In this document: in pieces, positions 16,671 through 26,259 of the stretch
Layout: every line of letters begins with the position of its first letter
Numbering within the stretch: position 1 is the first letter of the stretch
Source of the DNA: Lachnospiraceae bacterium
GTDB taxonomy: Bacteria; Bacillota; Clostridia; Lachnospirales; Lachnospiraceae
Direction: 5' to 3'
Assembly (NCBI GenBank): GCA_030524635.1
Contig: JAUNGG010000003.1
Coordinates: 1-64,000, forward strand
Length of the DNA: 64,000 nucleotides
Program-made: the position numbers and the translations under genes
Notes under the pieces: generated by a model
Databases searched by the model: none
What the model was told of the DNA's origin: nothing
What the model saw: the letters and a program-made list of their open reading frames with translations, nothing else

Positions 16671-16700
16671 TTGTTTTCAGCGGATTGTATGATATATAAT
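16671..16700 (+). promoter_or_regulatory. Promoter of the MoxR-DUF58-DUF4129 operon
   Basis: TTGTTT (16671-16676) and TATAAT (16695-16700) are spaced by 18 bp, about 40 bp upstream of the MoxR start. It is nearly identical to the promoter at 13968-13997. Confidence 0.6.
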
Positions 16701-16739
16701 GATAACAGGTTGTAAATAAACGGCAATCATGGAGGTATT

Positions 16740-17717
16740 ATGAAAATCGAAGAGTTAAAATCTGCCATCGGCACGGTGATTGTAGGGAGGCAGGATGCAG
16801 TGGAGCTTTTGCTGGCGGCAGTGATTGCCGGGGGACATGTTCTCCTGGAGGATCTTCCGGGGACGGGAAAAACGCTGCTTGCCAAGACCCTGGCGAGAGT
16901 GATGGGATTGGAATTCGGCAGAGTGCAGTTTACGCCGGATCTGATGCCCTCCGATGTGACCGGAATTAATTATTATAACCAGAAGGCGGGGGAATTTATC
17001 TATCGGAAGGGACCCGTGTTTGCCAATATCCTTCTGGCGGATGAGATCAACCGGGCCACGCCGCGGACCCAGTCCAGTCTGTTGGAGGCGATGGAGGAGC
17101 GTCAGGTGACTGTGGATGGGGAGACCAGAAAGCTGCCGGACCCCTTTTTTGTGATTGCAACCCAGAATCCGGTGGAGAGCGCCGGAACCTTTCCGCTGCC
17201 GGAGGCACAGATGGATCGCTTTCTGATGAAACTTTCTCTGGGACTTCCTGGAAAAGATGAGGAGAAACAGATCCTGCGGCGGTTTGAGCGAATGGAGGAG
17301 AATCCCTATGACAATTTGTGTCCGGTGTGCAGCAGACAGGAGCTGATGGCCCTTCAAAGAGAGGGGGAGGCGGTTTATATCCATCCCCAGCTTTTGGATT
17401 ATCTGGTGGAGGTGGTGCAGGCCACCCGTGGAACTTGGGCAAAAGAGCAGGGAGCTTTTGCTGGTGTCAGCCCAAGAGGCAGTCTGGCCTTTTTAAAGGC
17501 AGCGAAGGCCTATGCCCTGGTACAGGGAAGACAGTATGTTGTGCCGGAGGATATCAAGAAGCTGGCAGTTCCTGTCCTGGCCCATCGCCTGGTGCTGGGT
17601 GCGTCCTATGGCTATGGAAGCGTATCCTATGATGAAGGTCAGGTGGGAAGAGGCGAGGCGCTGATCCTGCATATTCTGGATACGGTTCCGGTGCCTACAG
17701 AAGAGTGGAGAGGGTGA
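16740..17717 (+). CDS. MoxR family AAA+ ATPase
   Basis: This 325-aa chaperone-like ATPase has Walker A EDLPGTGKT at residues 37-45, Walker B ILLADEINRA near 100, and the conserved ATQNPVESAGTFPLPEAQMDRF segment. MoxR proteins remodel partner proteins and are typically encoded with DUF58 proteins, as here. GGAGG lies just before the ATG. The next gene starts 1 bp after the stop codon, indicating a tight operon. Confidence 0.95.
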   Translation: MKIEELKSAIGTVIVGRQDAVELLLAAVIAGGHVLLEDLPGTGKTLLAKTLARVMGLEFGRVQFTPDLMPSDVTGINYYNQKAGEFIYRKGPVFANILLADEINRATPRTQSSLLEAMEERQVTVDGETRKLPDPFFVIATQNPVESAGTFPLPEAQMDRFLMKLSLGLPGKDEEKQILRRFERMEENPYDNLCPVCSRQELMALQREGEAVYIHPQLLDYLVEVVQATRGTWAKEQGAFAGVSPRGSLAFLKAAKAYALVQGRQYVVPEDIKKLAVPVLAHRLVLGASYGYGSVSYDEGQVGRGEALILHILDTVPVPTEEWRG

Positions 17718-17718
17718 G

Positions 17719-18912
17719 ATGGGATTTTTGTGGATAGGCGCGGCGGCGTTTCTCATGTTTCTGATCCAGGGGATCGTTTACAGCAGATACTGGGACAGAG
17801 GATTGCAGGCACGGCTTTGGTTTGCACAGCCTGCCCTCCGGGAAGGGGAGCGGGGAGAATTAAAGGAAGTGGTGGAAAATCGAAAGAGGATGCCCCTTCC
17901 GGTGCTTCATGTGAATCTGCAGATCAATCGGTCTCTTGTGTTTGCCAGTCAGGAGAATACAGCCGTGTCGGATCAGGCTTACCGCCGGGATGTGTTTTCG
18001 GTCCTTCCTTACCAGCAGATCACCAGAACCCTGCCGTTTACTGCGGCAAAGCGGGGATATTATCCCTGCAGGGAGGTGGAGCTGGTGGGGAGAACGCTGT
18101 TTTTTCAGGGGCCTTTTGTGAAAAAAATTCCCCAGCAGACGTCCCTTTATGTGTATCCAAAAGCGATCTCCATGGAACCAGTGAAAGCAGCCTGTCAGGA
18201 GATGCTGGGAGAGTATTTATGGAAAAAGCGATTGTTTGAAGATCCATTTTCCTTCCAGGGAATCCGGGATTATGAACCACATGACAGCTTTCGGCAGGTA
18301 AACTGGAAGGCTTATGGGAGAACGGGACAGCTGAAGGTGAACGTGTTCGAGCACACGGCCATGGCGAAGGCAGAGATCCTGTTAAATCTCAAAGGAGATT
18401 CCATCTGGACAGAGGAGCTCCTTCTGGAAGGGGTGATCCGTGTGGGGGCAGCGCTGGCAGAGCAGTGGATCGCCCTGGGGGTGCCGGTAGGGCTGCAGAC
18501 CAACGGGCGGGATCTGGAAAGCGGCGGCCTGGTGACGGTACGCTCCGGTGCAGGAGCTGCTCATGCCAGAACGATCCTCCAGGCATTAAGCCGGATCGAT
18601 CTGAGCAAAACGGATTTCAGGCAATCGGATGAAGCCTGCAGCCAGGGCTGGACTGCAGGGGGCATGATTCTCTATGTATCCTGCAGTGAGAGGGAAGAGG
18701 ATGTAAGGCAGATAGAAGCCATGCGCCAAAGAGGGGCGCAGATTTTGTGGATCCGTCCCGTGATTTCCAGGATGGCTGAGGACAGGAAGCGGGCATTTTG
18801 GTGCCAAGATGGATCCCAAGGGATCATAACGGGAGCCGGCACCGTGAAAAACCGGCAGCAGAGGCTTTGCATCTACAAAGGGTCTGTTATGGAATGGAGG
18901 GTGGAGGAATGA
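17719..18912 (+). CDS. DUF58 domain-containing protein
   Basis: This 397-aa protein has an N-terminal hydrophobic helix (residues 2-20) and the DUF58 signature near residues 175-205 (FSFQGIRDYEPHDSFRQVNWKA), followed by a VWA-like fold. DUF58 proteins are partners of MoxR ATPases and are thought to act in envelope processes. The start is 1 bp after the MoxR stop, and the stop overlaps the next start (ATGA). Confidence 0.93.
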   Translation: MGFLWIGAAAFLMFLIQGIVYSRYWDRGLQARLWFAQPALREGERGELKEVVENRKRMPLPVLHVNLQINRSLVFASQENTAVSDQAYRRDVFSVLPYQQITRTLPFTAAKRGYYPCREVELVGRTLFFQGPFVKKIPQQTSLYVYPKAISMEPVKAACQEMLGEYLWKKRLFEDPFSFQGIRDYEPHDSFRQVNWKAYGRTGQLKVNVFEHTAMAKAEILLNLKGDSIWTEELLLEGVIRVGAALAEQWIALGVPVGLQTNGRDLESGGLVTVRSGAGAAHARTILQALSRIDLSKTDFRQSDEACSQGWTAGGMILYVSCSEREEDVRQIEAMRQRGAQILWIRPVISRMAEDRKRAFWCQDGSQGIITGAGTVKNRQQRLCIYKGSVMEWRVEE

Positions 18913-19940
18913 CCAGATTTCCTATGGTCAACTGGTGGATATCCAGAAAAATGGATCAGCTGCATTTGATTCTGGCAATCTGCGGCAGCCTGGTATGCCT
19001 GCTGGGAGTGTTTGGAAATTTCCTAGCTCTTTCTGTTTGGGGAACCAGATCGTTAACTGTCCTGGCTGTGATCCATCTGGTGCATTACCATCTGCACTGC
19101 TTCTGGCGGTACCTGCAGGATTATCAGGAGTGTGACCGCCTTCCGGTGCAGCAGATGAAGCAGAGCAATGCCTTTTTAATGGGAGTATTTCTTCTGGCCT
19201 TTTGCATTTGCCTGGTGATCGGATGGCATTTACCATGGAAGGCTGTCAGCAGCTTTCTGGGAAGCCTGATTCTTAACGGAATCCGATGGCTTGTCCGGCT
19301 GTTTCCCCATTCAGAGAACGAACTGGTCCCGGAAGTTTCTCAAGGAGCCAGTTCCTTTGGAATGCCGGATCTTCCTGCCTCCGCCACTTCTCCCATTGCG
19401 CTGATTTTGGAACGTGTGCTTTCTGTCATTCTGCTGGCAGCAGCCGTTTTGTTGTTCCTGCGGCTTTTTCTTCGTGGACTTCAAAAGCTGGTGGAATCTA
19501 TGGGAAGGGTACATTTCGCGGAGGATGAGATGGTGTTTTTAAAGCCGGAATCCATCCGGGAGAAGATGAAGGATAAGGAAAAGAAATTCTTCTGGAACCG
19601 GTATTTCCCCAGATTTGACCACACCAGGGAAGGCCGGATCCGACGGATGTACTGGCAGTGCATTCAGGAGCGGATGGATCAAAGGTCGAAAGGTCAGATG
19701 CCAGCGGGACGGCAGAAGAAGGCGGATCAAACCCAAAGGAGCATAAGCCCTCCTATGTCCAGCATGACCCCATATCAATTAGAGCAGGCAGCCGGACTCC
19801 GGAACGCAGAAGAACCAATGGCCCACAGCCGGTTTCACCATCTTTACGAAAAAGCCAGATACAGCCAGGAAGGATGCAGCAAAGAGGAAGAGCAGCAGAT
19901 GAAAGAAAGCAGTTGCATTTTCGCCAAAAACCGCTTATAA
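18909..19940 (+). CDS. Membrane protein with DUF4129-like C-terminus
   Basis: This 343-aa protein has four hydrophobic segments (about residues 18-40, 45-60, 95-120 and 160-200). A soluble C-terminal part ends in FHHLYEKARYS, which resembles the DUF4129 C-terminal motif. The ATG at 18909 overlaps the DUF58 stop by 4 bp and follows GGAGG. MoxR-DUF58-DUF4129 operons normally add a transglutaminase; none is seen here, and a terminator follows directly. Family call is moderate because only the tail motif is recognised. Confidence 0.75.
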   Translation: MTRFPMVNWWISRKMDQLHLILAICGSLVCLLGVFGNFLALSVWGTRSLTVLAVIHLVHYHLHCFWRYLQDYQECDRLPVQQMKQSNAFLMGVFLLAFCICLVIGWHLPWKAVSSFLGSLILNGIRWLVRLFPHSENELVPEVSQGASSFGMPDLPASATSPIALILERVLSVILLAAAVLLFLRLFLRGLQKLVESMGRVHFAEDEMVFLKPESIREKMKDKEKKFFWNRYFPRFDHTREGRIRRMYWQCIQERMDQRSKGQMPAGRQKKADQTQRSISPPMSSMTPYQLEQAAGLRNAEEPMAHSRFHHLYEKARYSQEGCSKEEEQQMKESSCIFAKNRL

Positions 19941-19984
19941 TCTTTTTTAACCTAACTTTTTAGGAAATGCAAATGTAAATAATC

Positions 19985-20023
19985 AAAAGGCAGCCTGGCA
20001 AATGCGCCACTGGCTGTCTTTTG
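19985..20023 (+). terminator. Intrinsic terminator of the MoxR operon
   Basis: AAAGGCAGCC (19986-19995) pairs with GGCTGTCTTT (20012-20021, one G-U) around a loop with its own TGGC/GCCA pairing, and ends in TTTTG. Confidence 0.7.
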
Positions 20024-20047
20024 TGTAAAATCAGGAGGAAAGCAGAT

Positions 20048-22345
20048 ATGGTATCATTGTATGACGGCGGCGTCTATCTGATAAACGGTTCTGAGATCGT
20101 ACCGGAAGCAGAAGCCGCAAAAGTAACCGCATTAACAGGAAAAGAAGCTGTAAAGGATGAAGCCAGAAAAGGCACGATCGCATATTCCATCTTGGAAAAA
20201 CATAACGTCTCCGGCAATATGGAGCATCTGAAGCTGAAATTTGACGCCATGGCATCTCACGATATTACATTCGTAGGCATTGTACAGACTGCAAAGGCTT
20301 CTGGAATGGAGAAATTTCCGATTCCCTATGTGCTGACTAACTGCCACAACACCCTGTGTGCAGTAGGCGGCACCATCAATGAGGACGACCACATGTTCGG
20401 ACTTTCCGCAGCAAAGAAATACGGCGGAATCTACGTTCCTCCTCATATTGCAGTGATCCATCAGTACATGAGAGAGATGATGGCCGGCTGTGGCAAGATG
20501 ATCCTGGGCTCTGACAGCCACACCCGCTACGGCGCACTGGGAACCATGGCTGTGGGCGAAGGCGGCGGCGAGCTGGTAAAGCAGCTCCTTCAGGACACCT
20601 ATGATGTGGCATATCCAGGCGTGGTTGCCATCTATTTGGACGGCAGGCCAATGCCGGGCGTAGGACCTCAGGATATCGCCCTTGCCATCATCGGCGCTGT
20701 CTTTAAGAATGGATATGTAAAGAATAAGGTAATGGAATTCGTAGGTCCGGGCGTGGCATCCATGAGCACCGATTACCGGAACGGCGTGGATGTTATGACC
20801 ACGGAAACCACCTGCCTGTCCTCCATTTGGCGCACCGATGAGGATACGGAAAGCTTCCTGGCTCTCCACGGCAGAGGAGAGGATTATCAGAAGCTGGATC
20901 CGGCTGACATTGCTTACTATGACGGCTGCGTCTATGTGGACTTAAGCACAGTAAAGCCCATGATCGCCCTTCCCTTCCATCCAAGCAATACCTATGAGAT
21001 CGATGAGTTAAATGCAAACCTGGGAGATATCTTAAGAAGCGTGGAGAAGGAAGCCCAGAAGGTAAGCGGCGGAAAGGCTGACTTTACCCTGACCGATAAG
21101 ATCGTAGACGGAAAGCTTCTGGTTCAGCAGGGAATCATTGCCGGATGTGCAGGCGGCAACTATACCAATGTGATCGAGGCCGCTCACGCATTAAAGGGCA
21201 AGAGCTGCGGCTTCGATGAGTTCTCTCTGGCAGTTTATCCTTCCTCCCAGCCGGTATTTATGGATCTGGTGAAGAAGGGAGCCGTGTCTGACCTGATGGA
21301 GGCAGGTGCTGTCATCCGGACGGCATTCTGCGGTCCATGCTTCGGTGCAGGCGATACCCCATGCAACAACGGCTTAAGCATCCGTCATACCACCAGAAAC
21401 TTCCCCAACCGGGAAGGCTCCAAGCCGGGTAATGGACAGATGGCAGCAGTAGCGCTGATGGATGCCCGGTCCATCGCAGCCACAGCAGCAAACGGCGGTA
21501 TCCTGACCTCCGCTCTGGAGCTGGATTGCTGGGATGATGTACCTGCCTACGAGTTTGACCGTACTTCTTACGACCGGAGAGTTTACCAGGGCTTTGGAAA
21601 AGGCAACAGCGAGAAGGAACTGATCTATGGACCAAATATCAAGGACTGGCCGGAGATGAGCCCGCTGGCAGATAACATTGTCTTAAAGGTCTGCTCCAAG
21701 ATCATGGATGCTGTGACCACCACCGATGAGCTGATCCCGTCTGGTGAGACCTCCTCCTACCGTTCCAATCCGCTGGGGCTGGCTGAGTTTACCTTATCCA
21801 GAAGAGATCCGGAGTATGTGGGACGGACCAAGGAAGTGGATAAGCTGGAGAAGGCCCGTGTGAAGGGGCAGGATCCGGCTGAACTGGATGCTGAGCTGAC
21901 TGCTGTGTTTGATCAGATCCGCACCATTCCAGGACAGGAGCAGGTGGCGATCCTGGATACCGAGATCGGAAGCATGGTCTATGCAGTGAAGCCAGGTGAC
22001 GGCTCTGCCCGTGAGCAGGCGGCAAGCTGCCAGCGTGTAATCGGCGGTCTGGCGAATATCACGAAAGAGTATGCCACCAAGCGTTACCGCTCCAATGTAA
22101 TGAACTGGGGTATGCTTCCCTTCCAGATGGAGGCAGAGCCGGAGTTTGAGGTAGGCGACTACATCTATGTTCCAGGCATCCGCCGGATCCTGGACGGTGA
22201 TTTAACGAATATCAAGGCATATGTACTGGGGGATAGGGTGAAGGAGATCACTCTGTATATTGCCGATATGACCCCGGAGGAGAGAGAGATCGTGAAGGCC
22301 GGCTGCCTGATCAACTTCAACCGGAACCGGAATCAAAATAAGTAG
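20048..22345 (+). CDS. Aconitase-family hydratase (YbhJ-like)
   Basis: This 765-aa protein has aconitase-type [4Fe-4S] ligands Cys367, Cys428 and Cys431 (C-x60-C-x2-C, with FCGPCFGAG). It also has aconitase substrate motifs such as [23 protein letters not shown] near residue 160. Length and start ([16 protein letters not shown]) match the E. coli YbhJ group rather than AcnA/AcnB or LeuC. It probably hydrates or dehydrates an unsaturated carboxylic acid; the substrate is unknown. ATG 20048 follows AGGAGGAAAG. A YerC-like regulator gene follows about 100 bp later. Confidence 0.88.
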   Translation: MVSLYDGGVYLINGSEIVPEAEAAKVTALTGKEAVKDEARKGTIAYSILEKHNVSGNMEHLKLKFDAMASHDITFVGIVQTAKASGMEKFPIPYVLTNCHNTLCAVGGTINEDDHMFGLSAAKKYGGIYVPPHIAVIHQYMREMMAGCGKMILGSDSHTRYGALGTMAVGEGGGELVKQLLQDTYDVAYPGVVAIYLDGRPMPGVGPQDIALAIIGAVFKNGYVKNKVMEFVGPGVASMSTDYRNGVDVMTTETTCLSSIWRTDEDTESFLALHGRGEDYQKLDPADIAYYDGCVYVDLSTVKPMIALPFHPSNTYEIDELNANLGDILRSVEKEAQKVSGGKADFTLTDKIVDGKLLVQQGIIAGCAGGNYTNVIEAAHALKGKSCGFDEFSLAVYPSSQPVFMDLVKKGAVSDLMEAGAVIRTAFCGPCFGAGDTPCNNGLSIRHTTRNFPNREGSKPGNGQMAAVALMDARSIAATAANGGILTSALELDCWDDVPAYEFDRTSYDRRVYQGFGKGNSEKELIYGPNIKDWPEMSPLADNIVLKVCSKIMDAVTTTDELIPSGETSSYRSNPLGLAEFTLSRRDPEYVGRTKEVDKLEKARVKGQDPAELDAELTAVFDQIRTIPGQEQVAILDTEIGSMVYAVKPGDGSAREQAASCQRVIGGLANITKEYATKRYRSNVMNWGMLPFQMEAEPEFEVGDYIYVPGIRRILDGDLTNIKAYVLGDRVKEITLYIADMTPEEREIVKAGCLINFNRNRNQNK

Positions 22346-22449
22346 ACTTTCAGACTTTAGTGTGGTAATATAGTAGAAGAGGCGCGGCTGTGAAGGACCA
22401 GGCATTGAACAGCTGCAAAAGATTGATGAATACCGGAGGGAACTGCGTG

Positions 22450-22815
22450 ATGAATAAAAAAATTAAAACGGAAGCAGTGGACCATCTCTTCCAGGCTATA
22501 TTGACCCTGAAAAGTTCGGAAGAGTGCTATCTGTTTTTCGAAGATGTATGTACGATCAATGAACTGCTTTCTCTGTCACAGAGATATGAGGTGGCAAAGA
22601 TGCTTCGGGAAGGCAGAACCTACTTAGAGATCGCGGAGCAGACCGGCGCATCCACCGCTACCATCAGCCGCGTCAACCGTTCACTGAATTATGGAAATGA
22701 CGGTTATGATATGGTTTTTCAGCGCTTAAAGCCAGCGCAGGATGAGGCAGGAGATGCTTCTGAAGTGCCTGAAGCGGAAAAAGAAGCTGCCGGGGAGAGC
22801 AAGGAATCAATCTGA
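22450..22815 (+). CDS. YerC/YecD family TrpR-related protein
   Basis: This 121-aa protein has the TrpR-like helix-turn-helix fold seen in YerC: LLSLSQRYEVAKMLREGRTYLEIAEQTGASTATISRVNRSLNYG across residues 40-85. The last 30 residues are an acidic, Ala/Glu-rich tail. It is presumably a DNA-binding regulator whose targets are unknown. GGAGGG is followed by GTG at 22447 and ATG at 22450 in the same frame; ATG is chosen. A strong bidirectional terminator follows. Confidence 0.9.
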   Translation: MNKKIKTEAVDHLFQAILTLKSSEECYLFFEDVCTINELLSLSQRYEVAKMLREGRTYLEIAEQTGASTATISRVNRSLNYGNDGYDMVFQRLKPAQDEAGDASEVPEAEKEAAGESKESI

Positions 22816-22850
22816 CCCAGCCATCGAAGGAAAACAAAAGAGAATCCCAT

Positions 22851-22898
22851 AAAATCAGCAGCAGTCCCTGTTTTCAGGGGGCTGCTGCTGTTGATTTT
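22851..22898. terminator. Bidirectional terminator between yerC-like and DUF1836 genes
   Basis: AAAATCAGCAGCAG..CCCTG pairs with CAGGGG..CTGCTGCTGTTGATTTT around TTTT, with A-rich and T-rich flanks, so it serves both convergent genes. Confidence 0.85.
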
Positions 22899-22913
22899 CA
22901 GAAGTTGTTTGGT

Positions 22914-23549
22914 TTACTTCCTGCGCTTATCGGTTCCTGGAGGTTCCTCGCTGCGGAGCTGGTCGGTAAGGGATTCGATCATCTGGGTTTTCAGATACAC
23001 ATCAAAGGAAAGCTGGCAGATAAATGCAAAGAGGCGGAGATATTCCTGATCCTCTGTTGCTGCATCGCAGTCCTGGAAGGTATTTTTCGCCATTTGGAAC
23101 TTAGCGGTAACATCCTGCTTCAGGTTTTCCATCTGCGCTTTTTCCAGGGAAAATACTTCCCGGTAAATATCCTCCAGCGTATACGAAGAAGCTTCCGATG
23201 GATTCTCTGTAAAATACTGGCTGGTAATCGGCTTGAATATCTGCTGGATGTCATTGAAAGAAAGTACATTCTTAAAATAGTAGATAAAGATCAGCATCAG
23301 CATGTGCTCTTTGGAGTACTTCTTTTTAATGGGTGCGGGCAGCAGATTATTTTTAGCGTAATTGTTGATCATGGTCTTGGTCAGGACCTTGTCTTCCGGG
23401 TAGCGCTTCGTGTGACTTAAATGGGCTTCCATAAAGGTGGTGACCTGATCCATGTACAGCTGAATGTTAGGGATTTCCTCCGGCTTGATATACGTTAAAT
23501 CGTCTAGCTTCGACAGCAGGGCCTTCAGTCTTTCTTCATTGGTTTTCAT
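22914..23549 (-). CDS. DUF1836 domain-containing protein
   Basis: This 211-aa protein has a MerR-like winged-helix start (LTKTMINNYAKNNLLPAPIKKKYSKEHMLMLIFIYYFK, residues 55-95) that marks DUF1836. DUF1836 is widespread in Firmicutes and presumed regulatory. It is divergent from pcrA, about 170 bp apart, and converges on the YerC-like gene. The 3' end is charged and disordered (EEPPGTDKRRK). Confidence 0.9.
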   Translation of the reverse strand: MKTNEERLKALLSKLDDLTYIKPEEIPNIQLYMDQVTTFMEAHLSHTKRYPEDKVLTKTMINNYAKNNLLPAPIKKKYSKEHMLMLIFIYYFKNVLSFNDIQQIFKPITSQYFTENPSEASSYTLEDIYREVFSLEKAQMENLKQDVTAKFQMAKNTFQDCDAATEDQEYLRLFAFICQLSFDVYLKTQMIESLTDQLRSEEPPGTDKRRK

Positions 23550-23717
23550 AGCTTGCCTCCTTATGCCTGATGCGAATATGGTGGCATATCCTCATATCTG
23601 TATTATATAGTAATGAATACTAGATGGCAAGTGATAAATTTCTTCTTAAAACATTTTGACGTTACTATTTTCCTATAGTACAATGGTACCGTTATTGAAA
23701 AAAAGGTGGTTAAACGC

Positions 23718-26168
23718 ATGAACATATATGAAGCATTAAATGACAGACAGCAGGAAGCAGTAACCTGCACAGAGGGTCCTCTTCTGGTTCTGGCAGGGGC
23801 CGGCTCCGGCAAGACCAGAGTGCTGACCCACCGGATCGCATATCTGATCGAAGAGAAGCAGGTGAACCCATGGAATATCCTGGCGATCACTTTTACCAAT
23901 AAGGCAGCTGGGGAGATGAAGGAGCGGGTGGAGCGGACCGTCAGCTTTGGAGCAGACAGCATATGGGTCAGCACCTTTCATTCTGCCTGTGTCAGGATCT
24001 TAAGAAGGCATTGCGAGAATCTGGGCTACAGCACCAGCTTTTCCATCTATGACGCAGATGACCAGAAGACCTTGATGCGCCACGTACTGAAAAAACTGGA
24101 TGTGGATACCAAGCTTTACAAAGACAGGGCCATGTTAAATTACATATCAGAGGCAAAGGACAAGCTGATCAATCCTGCAGATTTTGAATTGAATGCCGCT
24201 GATTTCCGTCAGAAGAAGGTGGCTCTGATCTATAAGACCTATCAGGAGGAGCTGCTCCGGAACAATGCCATGGATTTTGACGATTTGATCGTAAAGACGG
24301 TGGAGCTTTTCCGCAATTGTCCGGATATCCTGGATTATTATCAGGAGCGGTTTCGGTATATCATGGTGGACGAGTATCAGGATACCAACTACGCCCAGTT
24401 TAAGCTGGTGGAGCTTCTGGCTTCCAAGTACCGGAATCTGTGCGTGGTAGGGGATGACGATCAGTCCATCTACAAGTTCCGGGGAGCAGATGTGGGCAAT
24501 ATCCTGAACTTCGAGTCCTCCTTCCCCGGCGCCCATGTGGTCAAGCTGGAGCAGAATTACCGTTCTACCGGAAATATTCTGACGGCTGCCAATGAGGTGA
24601 TCCGTCACAATTGGGGGCGGAAGGAGAAGACCTTATGGACAGCCAATGAGGAAGGAAGTCTGGCTCAGTACCGCCAGTTTGAGACTGGTGAGGAGGAAGC
24701 GGACTTTATTGTCAGAAGCTTAAGGGAGCGCCACGAGGCAGAAAACGGAAGAGATTGGAAGGATATGGCTGTGCTGTACCGGACCAATGCCCAGTCCAGA
24801 CTTTTGGAGGAATTCTGTATTAAGCAGAATGTGCCCTATCTTCTGGTAGGCGGTGTAAATTTCTATCAGCGGAAGGAGATCAAGGATATCCTGGCCTATT
24901 TAAAGACCATCGCCAACGGCGTGGATGACCTGGCAGTGACCCGCATCATTAATGTGCCGAAGCGGGGGATTGGTGCCGCAACCATTGGAAAGATCACCGC
25001 ATTTGCCTCGGAGCATGGGATGCATTTTTATGATGCTGTGAAAGAGGTGCAGCAGGTGCCGGGAATCGGCAAGGCGGCACAGAGAGTCCGGGCATTTTCT
25101 GAACAGATCCAACTTCTGCGGGGGATCGCAGAGGAGGAAGAGAACTCGATCAGCGATCTGATTGAGGCGGTTCTTACCAACACTGGGTATCAGAAGGAGC
25201 TGGAGGAAGAGGACGAAGTAGAAGCAGAAAGCCGGATGGAGAACATCCAGGAGCTGATCAATAAGGCGGTCAGCTATACAGAGGATGCAGAGCATCCAAC
25301 CCTGGATGAGTTTTTAGAGCAGGTGGCCCTGGTGGCGGATGTGGACCGGATGGATGAATCAGAGAGCCGGGTCACCTTGATGACCCTTCACAGCGCCAAG
25401 GGCCTGGAATTTCCAGTGGTGTTCCTTGCAGGCATGGAGGATGGCCTGTTTCCCAGCGCCATGGCAGTTTCCTCCGATGACCGGGATGCTGTGGAGGAGG
25501 AACGGCGGCTTTGCTACGTGGGCATTACCAGAGCCAGGGAGGAGCTGGTGATGACCGGAGCCAGACTGCGGATGATCAATGGAGAGACCCGGTATTCCAA
25601 GGTCAGCCGGTTTATTGATGAGATCCCTCAGGATTATCTGGAGGTGAAGAAGCTGGGAACAGCAGCTTCCAGGTGGGCGGCCTCCCAGACCGCAGTCGGT
25701 AGGGATGAGATCGACGGGATGGATGATTCTGGTCTTCCATGGGGAACGACTGCCAGAAAGGGAAGCGTCAGCTCCTTCGGACCGGGAAATGATTCCTACC
25801 GCAGCCCTTATGCATCCAGCACAGCCGCTATGGATGGGATCTTTGACCGAAAACCTTCCGGACGGCAGGCTGTGGAGGGAGCTGGATTTGGAAGCTCGGG
25901 GCTGTCCTCTGAAGGATCCGGAAGCAGCAAAGCAGGTTCTCGTTTTGGAATGGGCAAGCCGGTTGACTTTGGAAAGGCGTTTACCGTGGCGAAGGCAGAA
26001 AAGCTGGATTATCGTGTAGGCGACCGGGTCCGTCATGTGAAATTCGGAGACGGCGTGGTCAATGAAATTCAGGATGGAGCCAAGGATTATGAGGTCACTG
26101 TCTGCTTTGACCGGGCAGGGGTGAAGAAAATGTTTGCATCCTTTGCAAAGCTTCAGAGGATTGAGTGA
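23718..26168 (+). CDS. pcrA: ATP-dependent DNA helicase PcrA/UvrD
   Basis: This 816-aa superfamily 1A helicase has motif I GAGSGKT near residue 28, motif II VDEYQDT near 220, YRST, and motifs V/VI with TLHSAKGLEFPVV and ITRAREEL. After a Gly/Ser-rich linker (about 660-750), the C-terminus has the Tudor-like RNA-polymerase-binding domain (YRVGDRVRHVKFGDGVV). It acts in DNA repair and in removing stalled RNA polymerase. ATG 23718 follows AAGGTGG; the GTG at 23706 is less likely. Confidence 0.97.
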   Translation: MNIYEALNDRQQEAVTCTEGPLLVLAGAGSGKTRVLTHRIAYLIEEKQVNPWNILAITFTNKAAGEMKERVERTVSFGADSIWVSTFHSACVRILRRHCENLGYSTSFSIYDADDQKTLMRHVLKKLDVDTKLYKDRAMLNYISEAKDKLINPADFELNAADFRQKKVALIYKTYQEELLRNNAMDFDDLIVKTVELFRNCPDILDYYQERFRYIMVDEYQDTNYAQFKLVELLASKYRNLCVVGDDDQSIYKFRGADVGNILNFESSFPGAHVVKLEQNYRSTGNILTAANEVIRHNWGRKEKTLWTANEEGSLAQYRQFETGEEEADFIVRSLRERHEAENGRDWKDMAVLYRTNAQSRLLEEFCIKQNVPYLLVGGVNFYQRKEIKDILAYLKTIANGVDDLAVTRIINVPKRGIGAATIGKITAFASEHGMHFYDAVKEVQQVPGIGKAAQRVRAFSEQIQLLRGIAEEEENSISDLIEAVLTNTGYQKELEEEDEVEAESRMENIQELINKAVSYTEDAEHPTLDEFLEQVALVADVDRMDESESRVTLMTLHSAKGLEFPVVFLAGMEDGLFPSAMAVSSDDRDAVEEERRLCYVGITRAREELVMTGARLRMINGETRYSKVSRFIDEIPQDYLEVKKLGTAASRWAASQTAVGRDEIDGMDDSGLPWGTTARKGSVSSFGPGNDSYRSPYASSTAAMDGIFDRKPSGRQAVEGAGFGSSGLSSEGSGSSKAGSRFGMGKPVDFGKAFTVAKAEKLDYRVGDRVRHVKFGDGVVNEIQDGAKDYEVTVCFDRAGVKKMFASFAKLQRIE

Positions 26169-26207
26169 TCATTCTGCTGCGGGCTCCAGTAAGATGATAT
26201 TGGCGAT

Positions 26208-26250
26208 GGAACAGGCAGGTGCTGTTTGGGCATTTGCCTGTTCCATTTTC
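26208..26250 (+). terminator. Intrinsic terminator of pcrA
   Basis: GGAACAGGCA (26208-26217) pairs with TGCCTGTTCC (26235-26244), followed by ATTTTC. It sits between the convergent pcrA and AraC genes. Confidence 0.75.
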
Positions 26251-26259
26251 GGATTTTCG

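Noticed and set aside
20132-20869. Long minus-strand reading within the hydratase gene
   Set aside because: It is antisense to a well-supported aconitase-family gene, with no family similarity or start site.
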